In this document: positions 27,186 to 35,425 of the stretch, one piece after another
Numbering within the stretch: the first letter of the stretch is position 1
Layout of the letters: every line of letters starts with the position of its first letter
The notes under the pieces: generated by a model
Told to the model about the DNA's origin: nothing
Databases searched by the model: none
Seen by the model: only the letters and a program-made list of their open reading frames with translations
Program-made: the position numbers and the translations under genes
Origin: Gemmatimonadaceae bacterium
GTDB lineage: Bacteria; Gemmatimonadota; Gemmatimonadetes; Gemmatimonadales; Gemmatimonadaceae
Length of the DNA: 64,000 nt
Assembly (NCBI GenBank): GCA_020852815.1
Contig: JADZAN010000024.1
Coordinates: forward strand, 310,001 to 374,000
Reading direction: 5' to 3'

Positions 27186-27222
27186 GGCCAACCGCTGGCC
27201 GGCGTTTGACCAGCGGTTGGCC
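27186..27222 (+). terminator. 13-bp hairpin before the ECF sigma gene
   Basis: A perfect inverted repeat (GGCCAACCGCTGG, 11-nt loop, CCAGCGGTTGGCC) lies 24 bp after the VIT/vWA stop codon and 64 bp before the sigma gene. It lacks a T-tract. It could terminate transcription of the exported protein gene or attenuate read-through into the sigma gene. Confidence 0.55.
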
Positions 27223-27285
27223 GGCGGTTGGCAGGCGAGAAGGTGCAGCGCGACGTTCACGCACCACACGACGTGACCCGACGCA

Positions 27286-27828
27286 ATGAACGACCACGAA
27301 CTGGAGCGATTGTTCCGCGAGTACCACCGCCCCCTGGTGCGTTACCTGACCAGGCGGCTGGGGGACCGCGACTGGGCCGAGGAGGTCGCGCAGGAGACGT
27401 TCCTGCGCGCCCTCCGCCAGGACGTGCTCACCAGCGAACGGTCGTGGCTCTTTGCCGTGGCAACCAACCTCGTGCGAGACGAAGCCCGCAAGGATGATCG
27501 CCGGCGCCGCCAGTTGCAGCTGCTGGCGGCTGAGGAGCAGGAACGCATCGCCGAGCCCGTGGAGGCCTCGATCGAGCGGGCCCAGGAGCGGGCGCAGGAG
27601 CAGGCGATGGCGCGCCGCGCGGTCGATGCCCTGGCCGAGCGGGACCGGCTGGCGCTCCTGATGCGCGAGGAAGGGTTGGACTACAACGAGATTGCCGAAG
27701 CCCTGGGACTGTCGGTGGGATCGATCGGCACGACGCTGGCGCGCGCGAGGCGCCGCCTGGCGGAGACGTACGAAGCGCTGCAAGGCGATGCACAGCGACG
27801 TGCTGGAGGGAGCCATGGAGCACATTGA
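27286..27828 (+). CDS. ECF RNA polymerase sigma factor (module 1)
   Basis: A 180-residue sigma-70 family ECF factor. Region 2 is at residues 8-75 with the typical WAEEVAQETFLRAL core, and region 4 is at residues 108-165 with a helix-turn-helix around YNEIAEALGLSVGSIGTTLARARRRL. It would direct RNA polymerase to a small regulon. The downstream anti-sigma gene starts inside its last codons, so the two are translationally coupled. It follows the exported VIT/vWA gene after a hairpin. The inducing signal is not visible. Confidence 0.92.
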   Translation: MNDHELERLFREYHRPLVRYLTRRLGDRDWAEEVAQETFLRALRQDVLTSERSWLFAVATNLVRDEARKDDRRRRQLQLLAAEEQERIAEPVEASIERAQERAQEQAMARRAVDALAERDRLALLMREEGLDYNEIAEALGLSVGSIGTTLARARRRLAETYEALQGDAQRRAGGSHGAH

Positions 27829-29260
27829 CGAAGGGACCATCCACGCCTGGCTCGACGGCGCCTTGCCGGCGAGCGAGGGCGCGTTCATCGAGGCGCACTC
27901 GGCGTCGTGCAGCGCCTGCGCGGCCGCGATCGCCGAGGCGCGCGGGCTCATCGCCGCCTCGTCGCGTATCCTCGCCACGCTGGACGACGTTCCGAGCGGG
28001 GTGATTCCCACGCGTGGGCTCGCCGCGGAGACGGTGCGCCCCCGCCCCGCGTCGCCCCCGTCAACGCCGTCGCTGACGATGGAGAAGCCGCACACGGGTG
28101 TAGCGCCACGCCCCCACCGTGGCTGGTGGCAGCGCCCGCAGCTGGCGGCCGCGGCCAGCATTGCCTTCGTCGCGGTGGCGCTGTCGGTGGTTTGGCAACG
28201 GTCGCCACGCACCTCGATTGCCGACCTCGCGAGCGACGCGGCGTCGGAGCCGGCGGTGGCGCCGGCCGCGGTACCTGCGGCACCACAGGCGACCGCACCA
28301 GCGTCACCACCAGCGACCCTACGCTCGGCTGAGCGCTCGGCTGAGCGCGTGGCCGAAGTCGCGGGGAAGCCTGGCGTGGCGGCCGAGTCGACGCGGGCCC
28401 TGACGCCGCCAGCTGCACGGCGGAACGCTGCAGCCGTCGTTCGGCAGGGGCCGGCGCCGAACGTTTCGGGGGCGACCGCGGCCACCGGCGCTGCGCAGCC
28501 TCTGGCGGAGCCGTTGCGGGACGTGAGCGCGCGGATGGACCGGGCCGGGCGCGAAGTCGCGGCGCAGTCCAACGAGGCGAAGCGGAGAGAGACGCCGCCC
28601 CCCGTCCCCGCCGCCGTCGCCGCTTCGACGATGGCGGCCAGGACGCGCGCGGCGGAGGATGCCGCCGCCATGGACTCGATGTCCCGGAAGGCGGTCCCCG
28701 CGCTCCGGGCCGACGCGATCGTGCGCACGGAAGCCGAGCGGCTGCGCGGTGAGGTCGACGTTGCGCGCCGGTCGGTACCGGCCCCCGCCGCCGCCCCGCC
28801 CAGCGCGCAAGTGCCTCCCGCTGGCGGTGCGGCCAAGTCAGCGGTCGGCACTGCCCTGGCGCGCGTCACGTCATCGAGCGCGCCGACACCGGCGACGCTC
28901 GCCGGCTGCTACCAGCTGCAACTCACCGCCGCCGCGCGCGATGCCGGACTCGCTTCGGCCGTTCAGCTCCTCGCCTCAGGCGCGGGCGAGGACGAGGCAC
29001 GCCCCGCGTACGCGGTGCGCCCGCTCCCTCCGGCGGTGGAAGCGAGGGGGGGCGCGGTCGCGGCCACCGCGACGACGACGGCCGCCGTGGTGGCGTGGCG
29101 CTGGACGCTCGTGCCGAACGGTGCGGCGAACGGCGTGGCGCTGGTGAAGGGAAGCGGAAGCACCGCCTCGCGCTTCGTGATGGCGATTGCGAGTGGCGAG
29201 GGGCGCTCTCTCGCCGAGGGCGCCCTGGCCGCGACCAGGATCGCCTGCCCGGATCGTTAG
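27815..29260 (+). CDS. Zinc-finger anti-sigma factor with very large Ala-rich periplasmic region
   Basis: A 481-residue protein. The N-terminal anti-sigma domain has HSASCSAC near residue 28, the HxxxCxxC zinc motif. One membrane helix follows near residues 110-128. The remaining 350 residues are low-complexity Ala/Pro/Arg/Ser sequence with a short folded-looking C-terminus (LAGCYQLQL and later VVAWRWTLVPNG). ATG 27815 is chosen because GGAGGG lies just upstream; it overlaps the sigma gene by 14 bp. It should sequester the sigma factor and sense an envelope signal. The size and disorder of the outer part are unusual for the family. The stop codon TAG is part of a CGTTAGGC word. Confidence 0.85.
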   Translation: MEHIDEGTIHAWLDGALPASEGAFIEAHSASCSACAAAIAEARGLIAASSRILATLDDVPSGVIPTRGLAAETVRPRPASPPSTPSLTMEKPHTGVAPRPHRGWWQRPQLAAAASIAFVAVALSVVWQRSPRTSIADLASDAASEPAVAPAAVPAAPQATAPASPPATLRSAERSAERVAEVAGKPGVAAESTRALTPPAARRNAAAVVRQGPAPNVSGATAATGAAQPLAEPLRDVSARMDRAGREVAAQSNEAKRRETPPPVPAAVAASTMAARTRAAEDAAAMDSMSRKAVPALRADAIVRTEAERLRGEVDVARRSVPAPAAAPPSAQVPPAGGAAKSAVGTALARVTSSSAPTPATLAGCYQLQLTAAARDAGLASAVQLLASGAGEDEARPAYAVRPLPPAVEARGGAVAATATTTAAVVAWRWTLVPNGAANGVALVKGSGSTASRFVMAIASGEGRSLAEGALAATRIACPDR

Positions 29261-29274
29261 GCAGAGAAGCGACC

Positions 29275-29308
29275 GCGGCACCGCGCGATCGGACTCGCGC
29301 GGTGCCGC
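29275..29308. terminator. Bidirectional hairpin between convergent genes
   Basis: A perfect 14-bp inverted repeat (GCGGCACCGCGCGA, loop TCGGAC, TCGCGCGGTGCCGC) fills the convergent gap between the anti-sigma gene and the ABC permease gene. No T-tract follows on either strand. Position and stability support a shared terminator. Confidence 0.65.
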
Positions 29309-29349
29309 CGCGTGACACGAGACCCTGAATGGGAGCCCGGCGTTAGGCG

Positions 29350-31812
29350 TCAGTCGGTACGCAACATGTTCACCGGGTCGACGCGCGCCGCCCGCACCGC
29401 CGGGATGATCCCGGCCATGAGCGCCGCCAGCGAGAAGAGCGCCGCCGCCCCCACGTACACGGTGGGATCGGTGGTCGTCACCCCCACCAGCTGCCCCACC
29501 AGCGCTCGGCTCCAACCGACGGCGACCACGCTCCCGATGACCACGCCAAGCAAGGCGAGCCGCACCGTCTGCCACAGCACCCAGCGCGACACCGACCCCG
29601 GCGTCGCGCCGAGCGCGAGGCGAAGCCCGATCTCGCGCGTGCGCTGCACGACCAGGAAGGCCATCACGCCGAAGATCCCCACGGCGGCCAGGAGGAGGGT
29701 CATGAGACTAAACGCCGAGAGCGACCATGCGCTCACGCGCCGCGCCTGCAGGAGCGCCTCGAGGTACAGCGCCAGCGGGCGAATCGACGTTTGCGGGCTC
29801 GACCCGGCCACCGGGATCGCCGGATCCACCGAGAGGACGGCCGCACGGATGAGCGGCGTGAGCGACGCCTCCGGCATGGTGGAACGGATTGCCACGAAGA
29901 TGCTCGGCCACACATTCCACGTGTAGGGCACGTAGACCGCCGGCGGGGGCGGTTGGTCCACACCGAACAGTCGCTCGTCGGCAATCACGCCCACGATGGG
30001 GGCGGTGACCGGCGTGCCCATGTCGCTCCGACCCTGCGCCATGCGCGTGACCGTGACGACCTTCCCGATGCCATCCGTCCCGCTGGCAAAGCGACGCACG
30101 AACGCCTCGTTCACCACCACCCCACTCCCGACCGAGGTCAGGTCCTCGTCCGAGATGAATCGCCCGCGCACGAGCTGCCCCCCGAGCGCGGCGAGGTATC
30201 CCGGAGACGCGGTGCGATAGACGGCGACATCGCTCCCGTCGGTGGCGGGCGGTGCGTCGGTGCGCACCGTCGTGAAGATGAAGGCGCCCGCGAATGGCGC
30301 GTGGTTGACGAGCCCCACCTGCGCGACGCCAGGGATCGCCTTCAGTGACTGCTCCAACTGGCGATAGAGTGCGACCGCACCCTCCGGCGTGTCGTACTTC
30401 CCGGGTGGCGGAAAGACGCGCAGCACCTGCACCCCCTCGGGCTCCACGCCCAGCGGCGTGGCGCCGAGCACGGTGAGCGTGCGCCCGAGGAGTCCGGCGC
30501 TCACCGCGACGACGACGGCCAGCGCGACCTGCACCACCACGAGCGCACCGCGCAGCCGCGTGCTCGCGCGCGCCTCGCCACTCCCCGCGGTGCCGTGCCG
30601 GAGCGCACCGGCCAGTTGGGTGCGCAGCGCCGATCGGGCGGGGAGGAGCCCGAGGATGACGGCGACCACCGCGACCACGGCCAGCACGAACAGCATGGCG
30701 CGCGCGTCGAGCTGCACCTCTCCCAACCGCGGAAAGACGGCGGGCGCCCAGCGACGGATGGCGCCGAGCATCGCCGTCGCGGTGGCGATCCCCGCCGCCC
30801 CGCCCAGCGCGGCGAGGAGCGAACTCTCCACGAGGAGCTGTCGCGCCAGCCGCCCGCCGCGCGCGCCTAACGCGGTGCGCACCGCCAGCTCACGCCGGCG
30901 CGCGGCGTCGCGCGCCACCATCAGCCCCGCCGCGTTGAGCGTCGTGACCAGGAGGACGAGCGCCACCACCAGCGCCAGCACGCGCAGCCGCGCGCGGGCG
31001 TCGCCCAGGACGATGTCCATGATCCCGGTCAACGCGACCTGCGTCCACTGCGCCGCATCCTCCGGGTACTCGAGCGCCATAGCCTGCACGATGGAGTGCA
31101 TCTGCGAGTCGCCCTGCTCGCGCGTCACACCCGGCGCCAGGCGCGCCGTGACCTGCGCGTCGACGTGCAGCGTGCGCTGCTCGAGCACGAAGCGCGAGCG
31201 TGCCGGCAGGAGCTCGATCGGAGTCCAGGTGTCGGCCCACGCCGGCTCGTTGAAGGTTGCCGGCATCACGCCGACGATCGTGAAGGTGCCGTTGGCCGTG
31301 GCAATCGACTGCCCGATGGCCGACGGGTCACCCCCAAAGCGCTGTTGCCAGAGCCGCCATGACAGGACAATGGGGCGCTCGTCGCCGGCAGGGGCGGCAA
31401 AGGTGCGTCCGCGTGCGGCGGCGACGCCTAACGCGCCAAAGAAGTCTTCACTGACATAGGCCGACAGAATGCGGCGCGTCCCCTCGGGCTCGGGGAGCGA
31501 GAGGTCCTCGCCGCGCACATACGCCAAGCGGTCGAACGCCGTCGCTCGTGCTTTCCAGTCACGAAACGTGGGATACGATGGCGGACGCTGTCCGCCGCTC
31601 GGCGATCGCTCCGTGATCGAGAAGAGCCGATCGGCGTTGGGATAGGCCAGCGGTCGGAGGACGATCCCGTCGAGCAGCGCCCACACCGTGGTGGAGGCGC
31701 CGATCCCCAGGGCGAGAATGCCGATGACGAGCGTCGCGAAGAGCGGGGCGCGTCGCATGGAGCGGAGCGCGAGGCGGGCATCGTTGCCCAGGTCGTCCAG
31801 CCAGGAGGGCAT
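29350..31812 (-). CDS. ADOP-type ABC transporter permease (MacB/FtsX fold)
   Basis: An 820-residue permease with two MacB-like periplasmic domains and two FtsX-type membrane modules. It starts with RLALRSMRRAPLFATLVIG, leading into the first helix (GILALGIGASTTVW) and LRPLAYPNADRL, the usual opening of the ADOP permeases common in Acidobacteria and Gemmatimonadota. Three helices lie in the middle and three near the C-terminus, ending in the typical DPVNMLRTD. No ATPase gene is adjacent, so it is an orphan permease that must borrow an ATPase. ATG 31812 is chosen because everything upstream in frame is Arg/Pro repeat. Substrate unknown. Confidence 0.9.
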   Translation of the reverse strand: MPSWLDDLGNDARLALRSMRRAPLFATLVIGILALGIGASTTVWALLDGIVLRPLAYPNADRLFSITERSPSGGQRPPSYPTFRDWKARATAFDRLAYVRGEDLSLPEPEGTRRILSAYVSEDFFGALGVAAARGRTFAAPAGDERPIVLSWRLWQQRFGGDPSAIGQSIATANGTFTIVGVMPATFNEPAWADTWTPIELLPARSRFVLEQRTLHVDAQVTARLAPGVTREQGDSQMHSIVQAMALEYPEDAAQWTQVALTGIMDIVLGDARARLRVLALVVALVLLVTTLNAAGLMVARDAARRRELAVRTALGARGGRLARQLLVESSLLAALGGAAGIATATAMLGAIRRWAPAVFPRLGEVQLDARAMLFVLAVVAVVAVILGLLPARSALRTQLAGALRHGTAGSGEARASTRLRGALVVVQVALAVVVAVSAGLLGRTLTVLGATPLGVEPEGVQVLRVFPPPGKYDTPEGAVALYRQLEQSLKAIPGVAQVGLVNHAPFAGAFIFTTVRTDAPPATDGSDVAVYRTASPGYLAALGGQLVRGRFISDEDLTSVGSGVVVNEAFVRRFASGTDGIGKVVTVTRMAQGRSDMGTPVTAPIVGVIADERLFGVDQPPPPAVYVPYTWNVWPSIFVAIRSTMPEASLTPLIRAAVLSVDPAIPVAGSSPQTSIRPLALYLEALLQARRVSAWSLSAFSLMTLLLAAVGIFGVMAFLVVQRTREIGLRLALGATPGSVSRWVLWQTVRLALLGVVIGSVVAVGWSRALVGQLVGVTTTDPTVYVGAAALFSLAALMAGIIPAVRAARVDPVNMLRTD

Positions 31813-31814
31813 GC

Positions 31815-31855
31815 GATCGCGAGGGAGCGGGCGAGGGAGCGGGCGGGGGAGCGTT
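31815..31855. repeat. 12-bp tandem repeat before the ABC permease start
   Basis: About three copies of a GGGAGCGGGCGA-like unit lie directly upstream of the permease ATG (minus-strand gene). On the coding strand the repeat is C-rich. It may arise by slippage and could affect translation of the permease; no function is shown. Confidence 0.55.
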
Positions 31856-31876
31856 CGCGTCAGGTTCAGAACTTGG

Positions 31877-32323
31877 TCACCGGCGCTTTGCTCGGGGTTT
31901 TCTCCCGCCTGTGGCTGGCGCCCGCTTGGCTGGCGCGCGCTTGGTTGGCGCCCGCTTGGCAGGCGCCCGCTTGGCTGGCGCGCGCTTGGCCGGCGCAACG
32001 GCGCGGATCCCCTGCAAGGCGGCGGCGACCCATTCGGCAAGCTCGGGGTCGTCGGCGACGATGTCGGCGGGGACGAGGACCCAGGTTCCCATCGGGCGTT
32101 CGCCGTCAGGTGCAAACGGCGTGATGCCGGGGCGCGCCAGGGCGTTGGGGTAGTCCACGGGGGTGAGCTTGGCGAGGAGCCCCTCGCCCCAGACGATCAC
32201 GAACGTCTGCTTCCCCTGCAGAAAGCCGTAGCCGCTGAAGACGCGGCGTTCACGCGACCCCCGTTCGCCCAACCGGGCCAGGGCGTCGCGCACACGCTCC
32301 ACCAACCCGGGATCGAACGCCAT
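31877..32323 (-). CDS. TfoX/Sxy N-terminal domain protein with basic repeat tail
   Basis: A 148-residue protein. Residues 1-108 match the TfoX N-terminal domain: an opening helix, RRVFSGYGFLQGKQTFVIVW near residue 26, a TPVDYPNALARPGI segment and a MGTWVLVPADIV strand. The last 40 residues are a lysine/arginine/alanine/proline tail made of KRAPA repeats ending KRR, like histone H1-type tails, which suggests nucleic-acid binding. TfoX proteins regulate competence in gammaproteobacteria, but stand-alone N-domain proteins elsewhere have no settled role. A GGAG element lies five bases before the ATG. It sits between the SCP2 and ABC permease genes on the same strand. Confidence 0.82.
   Translation of the reverse strand: MAFDPGLVERVRDALARLGERGSRERRVFSGYGFLQGKQTFVIVWGEGLLAKLTPVDYPNALARPGITPFAPDGERPMGTWVLVPADIVADDPELAEWVAAALQGIRAVAPAKRAPAKRAPAKRAPTKRAPAKRAPATGGRKPRAKRR
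31919..31993. repeat. 15-bp coding tandem repeat (KRAPA units) in the TfoX-like gene
   Basis: Five near-identical 15-bp units (plus strand CGCCCGCTTGGCTGG and variants) encode the KRAPA repeats of the TfoX-like protein. The unit length keeps the frame, so copy number could vary between strains without breaking the gene. Confidence 0.8.
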
Positions 32324-32350
32324 GGGGGCTCCGGCGGAAGCCCGCCAGCG

Positions 32351-32776
32351 TCAGGCGGCGGGCTGGTCGCTGTAGTGTGTGGGAATGGTCTGCGCGCAGC
32401 GCACGAGGGCAGAGATGGCGCGCGCGTGCATCATGAGGGCGTTGACGTCACCGGTCAAGCGAACCTGTCCGCGCATGACCGCGGCGACCGGGTCCAGCGC
32501 TCCCGTCATGATCTCCTTCCATGTGCCGTACTCGGCGCGGAATACAAACGGAGCCGTGCAGGCATCGGGCGACATGATGCGCGCCGTGTGACACAGCCCG
32601 CGATCGAGCAGCATCTCGAGCGCCACGGGGCCGATGAGCCCCACCGGCGCGCCATCGTCCAGGACGAAGGCGAGCGGCGACTGCCATTGCAGCCCCGCCT
32701 GCCGGTACGAGACGTCGCCGTTGACGGCGTCCCGGAAGGCGTCAGCCCAAACTTGGGAAAAGAGAGGAGGAGTCAC
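32351..32776 (-). CDS. SCP2 sterol-binding domain-like protein
   Basis: A roughly 141-residue protein resembling the SCP2/sterol-carrier fold: an opening helix and strand (LFSQVWADAFRDAVN), a middle segment with VVFRAEYGTWKEI-like lipid-carrier sequence, and a C-terminal GQVRLTGDVNALMMHARAISAL, which matches the family's typical end. It may bind a lipid or acyl group. The GTG at 32776 is chosen at the point where protein-like sequence begins; no ribosome-binding site is obvious. It is 27 bp upstream of the TfoX-like gene and 100 bp downstream of the flippase-like gene. Confidence 0.65.
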   Translation of the reverse strand: MTPPLFSQVWADAFRDAVNGDVSYRQAGLQWQSPLAFVLDDGAPVGLIGPVALEMLLDRGLCHTARIMSPDACTAPFVFRAEYGTWKEIMTGALDPVAAVMRGQVRLTGDVNALMMHARAISALVRCAQTIPTHYSDQPAA

Positions 32777-32876
32777 GTGGTGCGACGAACTGCGAGGCGC
32801 AGGTGACGCTCCATCCGGCGACTGCACCCGCGCTGAACGGTCGTTCGGGCGCGGGCACTCAGCCCTACGGGCGGGT

Positions 32877-33872
32877 CTAGTGATGCCTCCTGGCGCGCCG
32901 AAGGGCACGCATCACGGTACGCCCCGCCGCAAAGGCGCCGGCGACCGTGTAGAGGTAGAACGTGTAGACCCGCCACCAGATGAGCGATGCACCCAACAAC
33001 CGTGCAGGGAGCGTGCCGTCGAGCGCGACCTTGAACGCGACCTCCACCATTCCCCCGCCCCCGGGCGCCGGCGCGACCGCCGCACCGTAGAGCAGAATCA
33101 GCGGCCACAACAATAACGGACCCAGCGCCACATTCCCGCCGTAACTCCACACGATGATCGGCAAGGTCAGCAGTCGCGAACTCACGTGCAGGATGGAGAA
33201 GATCAGGGCGAGGAACATCGTCCCGCGCTGCGCATCCCGTAGTGAATCGACGCTTCCCCGCAGCTGTCGCAGCCCCCGCTGGACGCGCCGCCAGATGAGC
33301 GCATTGACGCCCATCAGGCGTACCCAGCGCGGCCGCGGCCCCCGGGAATTCCGCTTGGACAGCATGAGCGCCAGCGCCCCCATCCCCAGGACGCCGGCGG
33401 CATAGAGCGTCACCGTGCCGAGGAGTCCACGCACCAGACCGGTGGACTCGTGCAGCAGGAGCCCCAGCAAACCTGCCACGACAAACAGGGAAATCGCTTC
33501 GAGGAAAACCTCGAGGTAGAGGACGAGCACGACCCCTCCCAGCGGCGTCCCCCCTTCGCTCATGATGAGGAAGCGGGCCGGCTCGGCGCCCGAGCGCGAG
33601 GGGGTGATGGCGGCGGCGAAATCGCCGCCAAGCGTGGTTCGGAGGATCGCGCCCCATGTGACGGGGACCCCAATTGCCTTTGCGCTATACCGGATTTTCA
33701 CAACCCGGAACAGGATATCGAGACCCCAGGCCGCGAGGCAGAGGAGGTGCCCCCACCACGGCAGTCCGAGCGGGGCTCCCTCCGCCGGCCAGTTGGACGA
33801 AATGACGTAGGCCGAGACACCGAACGTCGCCAGGAAGGAGACGGCGGTGAGGAACCAGCGGAGTGGGGTCAA
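32877..33872 (-). CDS. Flippase-like membrane protein (UPF0104/lysylphosphatidylglycerol synthase TM region)
   Basis: A 331-residue protein with about eight membrane helices, matching the membrane half of MprF/AglD-type proteins. The signature region reads LRTTLGGDFAAAITPSRSGAEPARF near residue 85, and APAPGGGGMVEVAF near residue 275 is the typical Gly-rich motif of the family. Stand-alone members are thought to flip or transport lipids or glycolipids. It starts with TTG at 33872. It is divergent from the second ECF sigma gene, with 192 bp between them. Substrate unknown. Confidence 0.85.
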   Translation of the reverse strand: MTPLRWFLTAVSFLATFGVSAYVISSNWPAEGAPLGLPWWGHLLCLAAWGLDILFRVVKIRYSAKAIGVPVTWGAILRTTLGGDFAAAITPSRSGAEPARFLIMSEGGTPLGGVVLVLYLEVFLEAISLFVVAGLLGLLLHESTGLVRGLLGTVTLYAAGVLGMGALALMLSKRNSRGPRPRWVRLMGVNALIWRRVQRGLRQLRGSVDSLRDAQRGTMFLALIFSILHVSSRLLTLPIIVWSYGGNVALGPLLLWPLILLYGAAVAPAPGGGGMVEVAFKVALDGTLPARLLGASLIWWRVYTFYLYTVAGAFAAGRTVMRALRRARRHH

Positions 33873-34064
33873 GGGCCAGGGGCGGGGGCGTGGATGCGGA
33901 GAGGGAGCAATCTATCGGAACCGAGGGCAGGGCTAGAAGCCAAGGATGAGCGCGCCGTTAAACGAACGGGCACCGACCGACATCTCATACGGTGAAGCTC
34001 CCCCTCGGGGATTCTTGCGAATCGTGAATGGAAGCGACTCGGTGGGACTGACGCTGTGGGGGTG

Positions 34065-34613
34065 ATGTCCCGTTCGATCGCCGTGGATGAGGCGACGCTC
34101 TCGGCGCGGGCGCGGGAGGGGGACGCGCGCGCCTTCGAGGGGTTGTATCGCGCTACGTCGGAGCGGGTGTTTGCGCTGTGCCTGCGAATGACGGGCGATC
34201 GCGAGCAGGCGCGCGAGGTGGCGCACGACGTGTACGTGCGGGCATGGGAGAAGCTCCCCGGCTTCCGCGGCGACGCGGCGTTCAGCACGTGGCTGCATCG
34301 GTTGGCGGTGAACGTGGTGCTGGAGCGCCAGCGCCGCGACCGGCGCCGTCAGCTGCATGAGCGTGCAGGATTCGACGACGAGGACGACGCTGCGCCGTCG
34401 CTGCGCGCGAGCCCTGACGACGTGGGGGCGCGGCTCGACCTCGAGGCGGCCATCGCGCGCCTCCCGACCAATGCGCGCACCGTCTTCGTGTTGCACGAGG
34501 TGGAAGGATACCGGCACGAGGAGATCGCGCGTGCCATGGACATAGCCGAGGGGACGGTGCGGGCCCACCTGCACCGCGCCCGGCGCCTGCTGATGGAGTA
34601 CCTCTCGCGATGA
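34065..34613 (+). CDS. ECF RNA polymerase sigma factor (module 2)
   Basis: A 182-residue ECF sigma factor. Region 2 spans residues 18-85 with REQAREVAHDVYVRAWEKL, and region 4 spans residues 125-180 with FVLHEVEGYRHEEIARAMDIAEGTVRAHLHRARRLL-type helices. The ATG at 34065 is preferred; a GTG at 34056 is also in frame. Its TGA overlaps the ATG of the anti-sigma gene. It is the first gene of a three-gene unit with an anti-sigma factor and a DUF4097 protein, a common envelope-stress arrangement. Confidence 0.93.
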   Translation: MSRSIAVDEATLSARAREGDARAFEGLYRATSERVFALCLRMTGDREQAREVAHDVYVRAWEKLPGFRGDAAFSTWLHRLAVNVVLERQRRDRRRQLHERAGFDDEDDAAPSLRASPDDVGARLDLEAAIARLPTNARTVFVLHEVEGYRHEEIARAMDIAEGTVRAHLHRARRLLMEYLSR

Positions 34614-35425
34614 ACGACGACAGGTTCGAGAACGGACATCCGGCGTGGGGCGTGCTCAACGACCTGGCCGACCATCGCGACGACGCCTTGGGCGGCGCGG
34701 CGGGCGGCGCGACAGACGACGCGGAGCGCGTCATGGTGCGCGGTGGGATGGCCGGCGTCGTGGCGCATGTTGCGGTTTGTGCGCAGTGCCGGGCCACGGT
34801 GGCGGCGATCCGCGACCTGTCACGCGGAGCCGCGGCGTTGGACCGGGGTGCCGCGCCGCCGCCGGTACTCTGGGACGAGATCAGTCGGTCGATTGCGGCT
34901 GGCGGACACTCGCCCGCGCGAACCCCGGACGCCACGCCGGCGCGTGGTGCGGCCAACGGCGCCGTGCTGGCGTTGCCGAGGCGCACGTACACCTTGGCAC
35001 CGCGCACGCTCGCCGCGGCGGCGCTGGTCCTCATGGCGCTCACGTCGGGCGTGACCGCGCTCCTGCTGCGATCGCGGGCGACGGCGCCTGCGCCCGTGGC
35101 GGCCAGCGCACCACGCGCGGCGCCTGCCCCGGTTGCGGCTGACGGCACGGGGGCGCTCCCGGCGTCGTTCACCGCCGCCGAATCCGCCTACCTCTCCAAC
35201 CTCGCCGAACTCCACGCCGCCTTCCTGGCGCAACGCTCGGCGCTTGCCCCTGCCACCGTCGCGGTCGTCGAGCGCTCGCTCGCCACGATCGACTCGGCCA
35301 TTGCCGAGGCGCGCGCGGCGCTCGTCGCCGACCCGGCCAACCAGTCGCTGGCCGAGCTGCTGTCGGCTACCTACCAGCACAAGGTCGAGCTGCTGCGCCG
35401 CGCGACCGAGTACTCCGCCTCATGA
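34610..35425 (+). CDS. Anti-sigma factor, membrane-spanning
   Basis: A 271-residue protein. The N-terminal domain has HVAVCAQC near residue 50, the HxxxCxxC zinc motif of anti-sigma factors. A membrane helix lies near residues 138-158 (LVLMALTSGVTALLL). The periplasmic part is a helical region with LAELHAAFLAQRSAL that may be coiled coil. It should hold the overlapping ECF sigma factor inactive. Its stop overlaps the ATG of the DUF4097 gene by four bases, so all three genes are coupled. Confidence 0.85.
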   Translation: MNDDRFENGHPAWGVLNDLADHRDDALGGAAGGATDDAERVMVRGGMAGVVAHVAVCAQCRATVAAIRDLSRGAAALDRGAAPPPVLWDEISRSIAAGGHSPARTPDATPARGAANGAVLALPRRTYTLAPRTLAAAALVLMALTSGVTALLLRSRATAPAPVAASAPRAAPAPVAADGTGALPASFTAAESAYLSNLAELHAAFLAQRSALAPATVAVVERSLATIDSAIAEARAALVADPANQSLAELLSATYQHKVELLRRATEYSAS

